This document shows, in pieces, positions 1-8,091 of a stretch of 64,000 nucleotides of DNA. The notes beneath the pieces were generated by a model. It did not search any database, had not been told where the DNA came from, and worked only from the letters and a program-made list of their open reading frames with translations. Made by a program: the position numbers and the translations under genes. The DNA is from Candidatus Thermochlorobacteriaceae bacterium (lineage in GTDB: Bacteria > Bacteroidota > Chlorobiia > Chlorobiales > Thermochlorobacteraceae). The stretch lies in NCBI GenBank assembly GCA_029263855.1, contig JAJUFC010000004.1, forward strand, positions 62,001 to 126,000. Direction: 5' to 3'. How positions within the stretch are numbered: the stretch's first letter is position 1; the number at the start of each line of letters is the position of its first letter.

Positions 1-1656
1 GAAATGCCGTTGCGCGACTCTCTCAACGCATTTCGGCATTGCTACCGCGATTGCGACGGTCGCATCCTCGTTGGCACCATTAACGGCTTTGCCGAACTAG
101 ATTTGCCCACGCGCTCGCTGAACAACTGGCGACTTGTTAATCCGAATGAAGACGCAACTCGCAAAGTCGTGCATTATGGGCACGTGCAATGCATTTATCA
201 AACCAAAGACAACCGCTATTGGGTCGGCACGCGCGGCGGCGGATTGTTCATTTTCGGCGAGAAATTTGAAACGGTTGAATACCTAAACCGCCAAAACGGG
301 TTTCCCGACGACGTCATTTACGAGATTTGCGAGGACGAGGACGGAATGCTGTGGATGACGACCAACAAAGGACTTTTGAAGTTCAATCCAAATCAAAAGA
401 AATGCGAGCGCGTGTTCACGACGGCAGATGGCTTGCCCAACGACGAGTTCAATCAATACTGCCTTGCGAAGTTGCGGACGGGCGAAATCGCTGGCGGGGG
501 CATTGGCGGATTTTCCATTTTCAATCCCAAAGACCTCAACGCCAACGTCGGCGCGCTCTCGGTGGCGCTGACGGATTTCAAACTCTTCGAAGAATCGCAA
601 TCGTTGGATACCTCAATGGTCTTCAAGCAATCCATCGCGCTGGATTACCACCAAAACTTTTTTTCCTTCGGCTTTGCCGCGCCCGCTTACGCCAATCCAA
701 AAGCCATTGAATACGCTCATCGGCTCGATGGCATCGATGCGGATTGGGTTGAAACGCGAGCGACCGTCGCCCGATACAACAGCGTGCCGCACGGCGAGTA
801 TCTCTTTCGCGTCAAGGCGCGGCTTCGCAACGGCGAGTGGAGCAAGGAGCGCGTTATTCATCTTCGCATCGCGCCGCCATTTTGGAAAACGAGTTGGTTC
901 ATTGGGGGAATCGCGATTCTTCTGGTTACGCTGATTGTCGTTGCCGTCCGCGCCATCATCAATCGCAGGGTGCGCGCCGAAGTCGAAGCGATGAAGCGGC
1001 AAGAAGAACTCAAACTCGCTAAGGAAATCGCAGTCCTCGCCGAGCGCGAGCGCATCGCCGCCGACTTGCATGACGACGTCGGCGCGACGCTGACGAAAAT
1101 CGTCTTGACCGCCGAAGCCTTGAAGCAAAGCGCCAGCGGCATTCCGCCCGAAATGCTCGATAGGCTCGCCAATGGGGCGCGCGAAGCCACCGACAGCGTC
1201 TCTGAAATCGTGTGGTCGATGAATCCGCGTTACGATTCGCTCGATATGTTCGCCGCGTATCTGCGCGAAAAATCGCGCCAAATCTTCGATGCCACCCCGA
1301 TTGAACTCGACATCGCCTTCCCTGACGACCTGCCCAATCTGACGCTCTCTGGCGAAACGCGGCACAACCTTTTTCTCGCCGTCAAAGAAGCCCTCAACAA
1401 CGCGCTCAAACACAGCGGCGCAAGCAAAGTCTGCCTGTCGCTCGCGATCGTTCAAACGCAACTGACTATTGTCGTTCAAGACAACGGAAACGGCATTGAG
1501 CAAGCGCGCCTCTTCGGCAACGGACTTCGTACGATGCAGAAGCGAATGGAAACCATCGGCGGATTGTGCGACGTGCGCTCCGAGAAAAGCGTGGGAACGC
1601 GCGTGCTATTCGAAATGCGCTTGAAGCAAGAACCCGCCAACGGAAAGTCAGTTTGA
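1..1656 (+). CDS. Reporter-type sensor histidine kinase, 5'-truncated by window
   Basis: Membrane sensor kinase that presumably phosphorylates the NarL-type regulator at 4588-5220. The reading frame is open to the window edge, so the N-terminus is missing. Numbering from the first in-window ATG (base 4): beta-propeller blade repeats (for example YWVGTRGGG and LWMTTNKGL) fill about 20-180, a Y_Y_Y-type beta-sandwich lies at about 215-290, and one membrane helix at about 297-318. A HisKA_3 dimerisation domain follows with the phospho-acceptor His356 in DLHDDVG, then a HATPase domain with NNALKHSG, DNGNG and the G-rich GNGLRTM. This order is that of large reporter kinases whose propeller senses a periplasmic ligand. 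Its likely partner regulator is about 2.9 kb downstream, beyond a more A+T-rich block of secreted genes, so the pair may have been split by insertion. Family assignment is firm; the ligand is unknown. Confidence 0.9.
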   Translation, partial: EMPLRDSLNAFRHCYRDCDGRILVGTINGFAELDLPTRSLNNWRLVNPNEDATRKVVHYGHVQCIYQTKDNRYWVGTRGGGLFIFGEKFETVEYLNRQNGFPDDVIYEICEDEDGMLWMTTNKGLLKFNPNQKKCERVFTTADGLPNDEFNQYCLAKLRTGEIAGGGIGGFSIFNPKDLNANVGALSVALTDFKLFEESQSLDTSMVFKQSIALDYHQNFFSFGFAAPAYANPKAIEYAHRLDGIDADWVETRATVARYNSVPHGEYLFRVKARLRNGEWSKERVIHLRIAPPFWKTSWFIGGIAILLVTLIVVAVRAIINRRVRAEVEAMKRQEELKLAKEIAVLAERERIAADLHDDVGATLTKIVLTAEALKQSASGIPPEMLDRLANGAREATDSVSEIVWSMNPRYDSLDMFAAYLREKSRQIFDATPIELDIAFPDDLPNLTLSGETRHNLFLAVKEALNNALKHSGASKVCLSLAIVQTQLTIVVQDNGNGIEQARLFGNGLRTMQKRMETIGGLCDVRSEKSVGTRVLFEMRLKQEPANGKSV

Positions 1657-1700
1657 TTCAGAACCACAGAGGCGCGCTCTGACGCAGGGCGATTTTTCCG

Positions 1701-1779
1701 AAAAATACGACGTTCGTCGTATTGACAGGGACTTCTCTCCGACGCGCGTCCCGCAAAAATACGACGTTCGTCGTATTGA
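1701..1779. repeat. Two identical 20-bp palindromes (possible operator)
   Basis: The perfect palindrome AATACGACGTTCGTCGTATT (9-bp arms around TT) occurs at 1704-1723 and 1758-1777. It sits in an identical 25-base context (1701-1725 and 1755-1779), with a 54-bp centre-to-centre spacing, close to five helical turns. The second copy ends on the TTG of the predicted promoter for the lectin gene at 1843. A third copy with one changed base is at 49551-49570. A regulator-binding role is inference; the repeats are read directly. Confidence 0.75.
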
Positions 1780-1807
1780 TTGCCCCTACCCCCATCGCGT
1801 AGCTTTG
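1776..1807 (+). promoter_or_regulatory. Predicted promoter of the lectin cluster
   Basis: A TTG at 1776-1778 (alternative TTG at 1780-1782) is followed after 21 (or 17) bases by TAGCTTTG at 1800-1807. This matches the Bacteroidota/Chlorobiota vegetative form TTG...TAnnTTTG. The start codon at 1843 is 35 bases downstream. The site adjoins the second palindrome, suggesting regulated expression. Confidence 0.5.
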
Positions 1808-1842
1808 CACCGTGAAGTTTAACGCTAAATCGCAAACTAACA

Positions 1843-2331
1843 ATGAAGAACCGTAATCTCTTTTTAGGCTCGTTTTTGCTTGCCTTAACTCTTTTTGTGG
1901 CTTTGGATGACTCTCATGCCCAATACTATAAAATCATCAACAAAGCTACGAGCAAGTGCATTGATGTCTCAAACGGAAAGGTAGACAATGGCACGCCAAT
2001 CATTCAATGGGAATATAAGGGAAGCAACAATCAACTATGGGAGTTCAGAGAGGACAATGGATTCATTCAAATCATCAACAAAGGCACAGGCAAATGCATT
2101 GACGTTGAAGGCGGCAAACAAGACGATGGCACAAAGTTGATTCAGTGGGAAAATAACAAGGGCAACAATCAATTATGGGAAGCAACACAGGATGAAAAGG
2201 GCTTTTTCCGCTTTGTGTCCAAAGCCACAGGCAAGGCTCTGTCTGTTTCCAGCCCGGCTGACCCTCAACTGATTCAAATGTCCGTCAGCAATAATTCTTA
2301 TCAACTTTGGGAAGTTCAAGAGGTTCAATAA
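1843..2331 (+). CDS. Secreted ricin-type (beta-trefoil) lectin domain protein
   Basis: Predicted exported carbohydrate-binding protein of 162 residues. An N-terminal signal peptide (about residues 1-26, ending near SHAQ) precedes one ricin-B/CBM13-like beta-trefoil that makes up the rest. The three-fold repeat is visible: the first two lobes carry KATSKCIDV/KGTGKCIDV and NNQLWE, the third ends YQLWEV. These are the QxW-type motifs of the family. There is no attached catalytic domain, so it may act as a free adhesin or a partner of another protein. It is the first gene after the palindrome/promoter region, and the next gene starts 29 bases downstream, suggesting one transcript through to about 4520. 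The block is more A+T-rich than the flanking kinase: spot counts of one 60-base line each gave 25 G+C (line 1981) against 34 (line 1381). Confidence 0.85.
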   Translation: MKNRNLFLGSFLLALTLFVALDDSHAQYYKIINKATSKCIDVSNGKVDNGTPIIQWEYKGSNNQLWEFREDNGFIQIINKGTGKCIDVEGGKQDDGTKLIQWENNKGNNQLWEATQDEKGFFRFVSKATGKALSVSSPADPQLIQMSVSNNSYQLWEVQEVQ

Positions 2332-2360
2332 CTCTAACTAATCGTTAAAAGGAATCACAG

Positions 2361-3353
2361 ATGTCTATGCGCTTAATGATTTTGTCCTTTACCCTACTCG
2401 TGCCGATGGGTTTATTTGGACAAGTTGCGAAAACGGTTGTCGGCACGTTTATAGGAGACTCCAAAACAGGAACTTCCTACATCATGACTGTCAATCCTGA
2501 TAAAGATTTTAAGCTTGAGGTTATCAGTGGCACTACGGTTACTGAATACAAAGGCTCCTATGTCGTTGCGCCGCTAAGCAACGATAAGAAAGGAGGTTTA
2601 TCCGTAAAGCTTCAGTCTAACTCAAAAAAACTTGGGGGCATTCTCACGGAATCAAAGTATAAGCCAAATCCCAAGTATGAGGTCGGACCTAATGGCGTTG
2701 TATGGACGGTAGAAAGTCCATCTAAAGAGATGGTGCAACTTACTATTCCGCCAGCACCAACCGCAAAGTTGAACGCTCCATCCAAGACCGTTGAGAAAGG
2801 AAGCCCTGTGATGCTCTCTTGGAAAACTGATAACGCTATCTCCGTTACGCTCAACGGCGAAAAAGTTGACGCGAATGGCGCGAAGTCCTTCACGCCCACC
2901 GCCAATACCCTTTACACATTAGCCGCCGAAGGAAAGGGCGGAAAGGCAAGCGATACCTTGACAATTTTCGTGGTTGAAAAGCAACCTGAACCTGAACCGC
3001 TCAAAGCCCTTCAGCCCGCTTTCTTGGGCGTATTTTCGGGAATGTATCAGGAAGAAGAGTTTGATGAAGAAACCGAAAAAAGCATCATCACGCACAAGCG
3101 CGTTTATCAGTTCAAGTTTGGACCAGATGGCGCTTTTGAAGGTGAAATCACAAAACTGAAGGGTCGCAAGCTTGCCTTCAAAGGAAAGTATGCGATTAGC
3201 CTCGGTAGCACTGAGGAAATCGGGTCAGTAGAAGTCTCCGCTTCATCGAGCGACGGGCTAAAAACAGACATGACTTTCTTCTATGAGGTCGATGATAATG
3301 AACCTATCTGGACATTCAACGACGGAGAACGTTCTATCAGACTGGAAAAATAA
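2361..3353 (+). CDS. Exported protein with Ig-like middle domain, function unknown
   Basis: 330 residues with a signal peptide (to about residue 21). I see three parts: an N-terminal beta-rich segment (about 25-125), a central Ig/CARDB-like segment (about 130-205, beginning PPAPTAKL and containing SPVMLSWKTDNA) and a C-terminal beta-rich segment (about 218-330) starting FLGVFSG and ending IRLEK. The C-terminal segment resembles the product of the frameshifted gene at 4132-4520: both have a FLG.Y/F.G start, a (K/R)GKY followed by GST and an acidic end with LEK. It is probably cotranscribed with the lectin gene upstream and the lipoprotein gene downstream. No enzyme motif was recognised. A surface or periplasmic role is inferred only from the signal and company. 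Confidence 0.75.
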   Translation: MSMRLMILSFTLLVPMGLFGQVAKTVVGTFIGDSKTGTSYIMTVNPDKDFKLEVISGTTVTEYKGSYVVAPLSNDKKGGLSVKLQSNSKKLGGILTESKYKPNPKYEVGPNGVVWTVESPSKEMVQLTIPPAPTAKLNAPSKTVEKGSPVMLSWKTDNAISVTLNGEKVDANGAKSFTPTANTLYTLAAEGKGGKASDTLTIFVVEKQPEPEPLKALQPAFLGVFSGMYQEEEFDEETEKSIITHKRVYQFKFGPDGAFEGEITKLKGRKLAFKGKYAISLGSTEEIGSVEVSASSSDGLKTDMTFFYEVDDNEPIWTFNDGERSIRLEK

Positions 3354-3386
3354 AAACGCTTTTTTTAACTCTAAACGACAACAACA

Positions 3387-4055
3387 ATGAAAAACAATTC
3401 AATCTATCTCTCGAAAGCGCTTGTCATTATTGCGTTAGCCTTCGTTTCACTTAACGCAGGATGCGGACTCATCAGCAAATTTATAGGCGGTCCTAAAGTG
3501 AAGGAAGAATCTATCACGGTCGCTCCCGGCTTTGATGAGTATTCGAACGACAAGACCTACAATGCGCTGCTCACTCAGCCCATCAAGTACAAAAAAATAA
3601 CCATCGAAGAAAGCGAGGGCAAACTCGCGCCTTACAATAGCGTGTTCAAAGAATCAGCCGAAATTTTGGCGGTTTCTCGACAAATGAAGTTTGGTTTGAA
3701 CAAAATCAAAAGCGGAGAAGTAAAGATGTCCGTCAAAATTGATCCTTCAATGATATCAGGGGGACCGACGGGAATCGCAGAAAAGGCAAACCAAATCGTC
3801 AACATCGACCCACAAACAAAGTTCGGCTTTAAGACTATTCAAGCCCTTCTCAAAGAGAAAGATGAGATGAAGAAAAGAGTTGAGGGTCTGACGAACAAAA
3901 TTGCCAACCTCAAGCCGCAAGATGACCTTCAAGGAAAGGAAGCGTTGGCAGTTGGAGATGTTACGGATGGGATTAAACAGTCGCAAGCCAATCTCTCGAC
4001 CGCTCTTTCGGAACTTCAGGAATCAGCAAACGCTCTCGCCAGTTTGGCAAAGTAA
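3387..4055 (+). CDS. Putative lipoprotein, function unknown
   Basis: 222 residues. The N-terminus is a hydrophobic signal ending in LNAGC, a plausible but not canonical lipobox, so lipid attachment is likely but not certain. The mature part is mostly alpha-helical, with a predicted coiled-coil stretch in the last third (about 155-220) rich in K, E, L and Q. It lies 33 bases after the preceding exported protein and looks like part of the same secreted block. I recognise no family. Confidence 0.7.
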   Translation: MKNNSIYLSKALVIIALAFVSLNAGCGLISKFIGGPKVKEESITVAPGFDEYSNDKTYNALLTQPIKYKKITIEESEGKLAPYNSVFKESAEILAVSRQMKFGLNKIKSGEVKMSVKIDPSMISGGPTGIAEKANQIVNIDPQTKFGFKTIQALLKEKDEMKKRVEGLTNKIANLKPQDDLQGKEALAVGDVTDGIKQSQANLSTALSELQESANALASLAK

Positions 4056-4131
4056 CAAGGTTAGGACAGGCATCTCCCCCACGCTGCTTTTTTTTACGCA
4101 AAACTTCAAAACGATTATGGGAGATACAGAT

Positions 4132-4520
4132 ATGAAAGTTTTTTCTTTGTCAATCATAATAACGCTGTTCGTCTTCGGCTCTTCATTGGCTCAATCAAAG
4201 CCTGTAAATCTTTGCCTAAGGTCTTTTTGGGCTTCTACAAAGGGTCTGTCGGTCCGCTAAACTTTATGCTATCAGTCAAAGCGAATGAAATGGCTCTCGT
4301 GCTTGAAGTTGACGGGGCGATGGATATGTACAGAGGAAAGTATAGCGTGCAAAAAGGAAGCACTCAAGATGAAGTAATTCTCCAAACCAATTTGAGACAC
4401 ACAAGGACAAAAGAAAAGTTCTCGTCCTCAATTCTTACACTCAAGTCTAACGAAAACTCTGTAACCTGTGAACTTGATGCGGGAAATGCAGGAACCATAG
4501 AGTTGGAAAAAGAAGAATAG
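4132..4520 (+). pseudogene. Frameshifted exported beta-rich protein
   Basis: The frame starting at ATG 4132 (preceded by GGGAG) encodes a clear signal peptide ending SLAQS but runs into a stop at 4258-4260. The -1 frame from about 4212 continues with a sensible beta-rich domain (VFLGFYKG... RGKYSVQKGST... IELEKEE) to 4520. Neither frame alone makes sense: one has only the signal and the other only the mature domain. A single indel between about 4190 and 4257, perhaps at the T-run 4224-4228, would restore one 129-codon gene related to the C-terminal part of the protein encoded at 2361-3353. It could be a real lesion, a sequencing error or ribosomal frameshifting. Confidence 0.6.
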
Positions 4521-4587
4521 TTATGTTCTGTTCAAGCCCATGTTCCGAACAGTCGACAGCAGATTTTTGCAACGCCAAACACCCAGA

Positions 4588-5220
4588 ATGATGACCATTC
4601 GCGTCGCGATTGTAGAAGATACCGAAGCCTTTCGCAAAGGCATCGCCGCCATTCTCGACCACTCCGACGGATTCGAGTGCGTCGCCAAGTTCGCCAATGC
4701 GGAAGATGCGGTCAATAACCTTTTGGACTATAAGCCCGAAGTTGTGCTAATGGACATCGGACTGCCCAAAATGAGCGGCATCGAGGCGATGAAAGCGCTC
4801 AAAGCGATAAATCCTTCCGTCCAATTTTTAATGCTCACGATTTTTGAGGACGACGAGAAAATTTTTGCGGCGTTGCAAGCAGGCGCAAACGGCTACTTGC
4901 TCAAAAGCACTCCCCACGAAAAGTTGCTCGAAGCCATTCGCGAGGTCAAGCACGGCGGTTCGGCAATGTCGGCTCAGGTGGCGCGGCGCGTCATTGAGGT
5001 CTTTCGGCAACCCCCACAGCAGAAAGAAGTTCTCGATCTCTCGGAGCGCGAAAAGGAGACTCTGACTTTGCTCGCCAAAGGCTACACGAACAAGGAAATC
5101 AGCGAGAAGATTTGGCCCAAAATCTCGGAGCATACGGTGCGTACGCACATTCATCGCATCTACGAGAAATTGCACGTGCGCAACCGCGCCGAAGCCATTC
5201 TCAAAGCGTTTCCGAAATAG
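4588..5220 (+). CDS. NarL/FixJ-family response regulator
   Basis: DNA-binding response regulator of about 210 residues. The receiver domain carries the acidic pair in AIVED, the phospho-acceptor Asp in LMDIGLP, and conserved Thr and Lys in MLTIFEDD and YLLKS. A linker leads to a LuxR-type helix-turn-helix with LSEREKETL, GYTNKEIS and HTVRTHIHRIYEKL. I chose ATG 4588 because the receiver fold starts immediately after it; an upstream in-frame ATG at 4540 would add an atypical tail. It is the probable partner of the kinase at 1-1656, although the secreted block 1843-4520 lies between them. It may control that block through the palindromes at 1704-1777 (inference). Confidence 0.9.
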   Translation: MMTIRVAIVEDTEAFRKGIAAILDHSDGFECVAKFANAEDAVNNLLDYKPEVVLMDIGLPKMSGIEAMKALKAINPSVQFLMLTIFEDDEKIFAALQAGANGYLLKSTPHEKLLEAIREVKHGGSAMSAQVARRVIEVFRQPPQQKEVLDLSEREKETLTLLAKGYTNKEISEKIWPKISEHTVRTHIHRIYEKLHVRNRAEAILKAFPK

Positions 5221-5236
5221 CGCGTTTCCGAAATAG
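5206..5236. repeat. 15-bp tandem duplication across a stop codon
   Basis: GCGTTTCCGAAATAG occurs at 5206-5220, forming the end and stop codon of the response regulator gene, and again at 5222-5236, ending directly next to the stop of the convergent dehydrogenase gene. It looks like a recent slippage duplication. Confidence 0.85.
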
Positions 5237-6397
5237 TTAGGAAGTCGCTCGCAAGTTCATTTCGCCCAAGCGCCCCGCATACTGACTCTTGCCCGCGTAG
5301 ATTTGCTTGATTTGTCCAATCTTCGCCAACCGCTCTTCCGCCAAGTGAATGGCGGCTTGATTTGCCGTCATCTTCATTTTTTTAGCGGTCGTCAAGATGT
5401 TTTTAATCACGTCGTAAATCTCCTTTGCTTGCGAGAGCGCACGCTCTTGATTGTATCCTTCCAGTTCGTTGGCAACGTTAATTAAGCCTCCGGCATTGAT
5501 GACGAAATCGGGCGTGTAAAGAATGCCGCGCTCCAAAAGCATCTGCTCGTGAATGGACTCGTCTTTGAGTTGATTGTTGGCAGGACCGGCGATGATGTCG
5601 ACTTTCAATCGCGGAATAGTCTCGTCGTTGAGAATGCCGCCCAGCGCGGCGGGACAAAAGATATTGGCTTCAACGTCGTAGATTTGGTCGGCGTGAACGA
5701 ACTCTGCGCCGTATTCATTGACGATGCGACGCGCTTTTTCCTCGAAGATGTCGCTGACATACACCTTCGCGCCTTCTCTGCGCAGGTATCCGCACAAGTG
5801 ATAAGCCACATGCCCGGCACCTTGCACGATGACTTTCTTTTTGTTGAGGCTATCGTTGCCATAGCGTTCCGAGCAGGCGGCTTTCATTCCCATATACACG
5901 CCGAGCGCGGTAACGGGCGAAGGGTCGCCGCTTCCGCCGAGCGCGCGCGAAATGCCCGTCACGTATTTCGTTTCCATTCTGACCCATTCCATATCGCGCA
6001 CGTCCGTTCCGACGTCTTCCGCCGTGATGTATCTGCCGCCCAAGCCTTCGACGAATCGTCCGTAGGTGCGGAACAGGGCTTCGCTTTTGTCGGTCTTGGA
6101 GTTGCCGATGATGACGGCTTTTCCGCCGCCCAAGTTTAAGCCAGAGACGGCGGCTTTGTAGGTCATTCCGCGAGAGAGGCGAAGCGCATCGATAAGCGCG
6201 TCCATATCGCTGGCGTATTGCCACATTCGCGCGCCGCCGAGCGCAGGACCGAGCGTCGTGTTGTGAACAGCGATAATTGCCCGCAGACCGACTTTCTTGT
6301 CGGAGCAGAAAATCACTTGTTCGTGTTCGTACTTTTCGAGTTCGGAGAAGAGGCTGAGCGCGGTGGCTTCTTCGGGGTTCAAAACTGCATTCGTCAT
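5237..6397 (-). CDS. Leucine/Glu/Phe/Val dehydrogenase family protein
   Basis: NAD-dependent amino-acid dehydrogenase of about 386 residues, the usual length of leucine dehydrogenase. It reversibly deaminates a branched-chain or aromatic amino acid to the 2-oxo acid in the cytoplasm. Visible are the substrate-binding GPALGGARMW, the catalytic-lysine region RGMTYKAAVSGLNLGGGKAV, the Rossmann motif in VIVQGAGHVAYHL and the later GPANNQL and INAGGLINVA. The start is the ATG at 6397; the frame extends further upstream (to 6490) but the extension does not fit the family. It converges on the response regulator. Leucine is the most likely substrate, but phenylalanine or valine cannot be excluded. 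Confidence 0.88.
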   Translation of the reverse strand: MTNAVLNPEEATALSLFSELEKYEHEQVIFCSDKKVGLRAIIAVHNTTLGPALGGARMWQYASDMDALIDALRLSRGMTYKAAVSGLNLGGGKAVIIGNSKTDKSEALFRTYGRFVEGLGGRYITAEDVGTDVRDMEWVRMETKYVTGISRALGGSGDPSPVTALGVYMGMKAACSERYGNDSLNKKKVIVQGAGHVAYHLCGYLRREGAKVYVSDIFEEKARRIVNEYGAEFVHADQIYDVEANIFCPAALGGILNDETIPRLKVDIIAGPANNQLKDESIHEQMLLERGILYTPDFVINAGGLINVANELEGYNQERALSQAKEIYDVIKNILTTAKKMKMTANQAAIHLAEERLAKIGQIKQIYAGKSQYAGRLGEMNLRATS

Positions 6398-6599
6398 AGT
6401 CAAATTGGAAATGTTAATGTTGAGAAAAATCGCATTGACTTTTCTTGAAATACACGGGCGGCAAATTAAAAAATCTTTCTCCGAAAACAACGGAAAAATC
6501 GTGCACTAAATTGTTGCCTGTGCGATACGCCACACTCTTCAAGTCGTTCAGGAGCGCGGCGACTTCAAGAGAGATTTGCCTAAAACGATTTACACGAAG

Positions 6600-6631
6600 T
6601 TTTGCTTTTCACTTTCACTTGATTATCTTTG
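6600..6631 (+). promoter_or_regulatory. Predicted promoter ahead of tRNA-Gln, in the 6398-6807 gap
   Basis: TTTG at 6601-6604 and TATCTTTG at 6624-6631, 19 bases apart, match the TTTG...TAnnTTTG promoter form well. Transcription would begin near 6638 and reach the tRNA-Gln gene at 6808 after a leader of about 170 bases. The rest of the 410-base gap (6398-6807) shows no convincing gene; an open frame at 6445-6798 has unlikely composition and was rejected. Confidence 0.55.
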
Positions 6632-6807
6632 CGCCAAGTTTTGCAGTTTTAACGGACACACCGCTCAAACCTCATTCGCAGGGTAAAGCGAAGATTCCTA
6701 ACTCTCTACTTGCAATAGAACATCACGATGCTTCCGAAAGGAAGAAAACAACATCGTTTGTGAGGGGGAGTGTCCGCTTTTGTTATTTGCATTATTGATT
6801 TTCTGAT

Positions 6808-6879
6808 TGGGGTGTCGCCAAGCGGTAAGGCATCGGCCTTTGGAGCCGACATTCCTAGGTTCGAATCCTAGCACCCCAG
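6808..6879 (+). tRNA. tRNA-Gln (UUG)
   Basis: A full cloverleaf is visible: acceptor stem TGGGGTG (6808-6814) with CACCCCA (6872-6878), anticodon stem TCGGC/GCCGA around the loop CTTTGGA with anticodon TTG, and the T loop GGTTCGAATCC. The discriminator base is G. CCA is not encoded directly after it and must be added enzymatically. A terminator follows 11 bases later. Confidence 0.95.
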
Positions 6880-6890
6880 CGCCAAAAAAG

Positions 6891-6920
6891 AAAGCCCGTT
6901 TTTCAGCGGGCTTTTTTATT
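6891..6920 (+). terminator. Rho-independent terminator of tRNA-Gln
   Basis: AAAGCCCG (6891-6898) pairs with CGGGCTTT (6907-6914) around an 8-base loop, and the strand continues with a T-run (6912-6917). Confidence 0.9.
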
Positions 6921-6981
6921 TTCAGACCATCACTTTTGGAAACCGTTACCATTCAAGCACTTAACACTACAAGACGCACAC

Positions 6982-8079
6982 GTGCAAGACCTTAAATCAT
7001 TGAGCCTCTCTGAATTTCAGAACGAACTTGCCCAACTTGGCGAACCAGCGTTTCGCGCAGAGCAAGTGATGGAATGGGCATATCGCGGTGTTCTGAATTT
7101 TTCCGACATGACCAACCTTCCCAAAACACTTCGCCAAAAACTTTCAGAAAACTTCTTCATCTCGCACCTTGTGCCCTCGTTTGTTTCAGGGTCAGAAGAA
7201 ATTGAGCATGCGCAAACCGTCAAGTTTCTTTTCTTGTTGGACGATGGAAAAGAGATTGAAACCGTCTTGATTCCCGACTTCAAAAGCGAATCGCAAAAGC
7301 GATTGACGGTTTGCGTTTCGTCGCAAGTGGGATGCGCGATGGCGTGCAAGTTTTGCGCAACGGGCTATATGGGTTTTACCAGAAATCTCACCGTTGGGGA
7401 AATCGTCGGACAAGTGGAAGTCGCCGCCAAGTGGGCAGAAACGCATTGGAATCAACGCATCACGAACCTTGTATTTATGGGAATGGGCGAGCCGATGCTC
7501 AACTATGAGCGCGTGATGGAATCAGCGTATATCCTTACCTCGCATCGCTATCCGTTTCAAATCGGCGAGCGACATATTACGCTTTCCACAGTGGGCATTG
7601 TGAGTGGGATTTATCGCTTGGCAGAGTCGGAGCCTAAAATCAACTTAGCCATTTCGCTTCACTCGGCGATTGAAGAAAAACGGCGCGACTTCATGCCCGT
7701 TGCCTATCAATTCTCGCTTCAAGAACTGCGCGAAGCACTCATTGCCTATTATGCACGAAAAAAACGCGAAATTTTTATCGAGTATCTTCTGCTCAATGGC
7801 ATCAACGACGGCGAGGAAGACGCAAAGGCATTAGTGAAATTCGCGCGAAGTGTTCCGAGTAAAATCAATTTGATAGATTACAATCCGATTGCTAATATCG
7901 ACTATCAACGCACGAGCGACGCACGCAAAGAAAAGTTCCGAGCCATTTTGCACGAGGCAGGGCTTTTCGCGTCGGTCCGACGCAGTCGCGGAAAAGACAT
8001 TGACGCGGCGTGCGGACAGTTGGCGACGCGCTCCGTTTCAAGCAAGCGCATTCAGCCGCTTGTCCAGACAACCAAATGA
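6982..8079 (+). CDS. rlmN: Dual-specificity 23S rRNA/tRNA adenine-C2 methyltransferase RlmN
   Basis: Radical SAM enzyme that methylates C2 of A2503 in 23S rRNA (and A37 in some tRNAs), here 365 residues, the expected length. The CxxxCxxC cluster motif is Cys118, Cys122 and Cys125 in GCAMACKFCATG. Further family marks are NLVFMGMGEP, LSTVGIVSG and LAISLHS. The second catalytic cysteine, which carries the methyl group, is about Cys344 in DAACGQL. The start is a GTG at 6982; the N-terminal segment with FRAEQVMEW fits the family from there. It follows the tRNA-Gln terminator and precedes the adk pair, with 12 bases to the next gene. Confidence 0.97.
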   Translation: MQDLKSLSLSEFQNELAQLGEPAFRAEQVMEWAYRGVLNFSDMTNLPKTLRQKLSENFFISHLVPSFVSGSEEIEHAQTVKFLFLLDDGKEIETVLIPDFKSESQKRLTVCVSSQVGCAMACKFCATGYMGFTRNLTVGEIVGQVEVAAKWAETHWNQRITNLVFMGMGEPMLNYERVMESAYILTSHRYPFQIGERHITLSTVGIVSGIYRLAESEPKINLAISLHSAIEEKRRDFMPVAYQFSLQELREALIAYYARKKREIFIEYLLLNGINDGEEDAKALVKFARSVPSKINLIDYNPIANIDYQRTSDARKEKFRAILHEAGLFASVRRSRGKDIDAACGQLATRSVSSKRIQPLVQTTK

Positions 8080-8091
8080 ATCTTCGATGCT

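Noticed and set aside
1704-1777. Palindromes as a CRISPR array or insertion-sequence ends
   Set aside because: Only two copies nearby, no spacer of regular size, no cas or transposase gene, and a third copy elsewhere in a promoter context.
6445-6798. Open frame of 117 codons in the gap before tRNA-Gln
   Set aside because: Amino-acid composition is unlike a protein, it runs across the predicted promoter, and no ribosome site or family is visible.
6808-6920. tRNA-Gln as an integration site
   Set aside because: No integrase gene, no repeated tRNA 3' end and no foreign-looking region follows; rlmN and adk come next.
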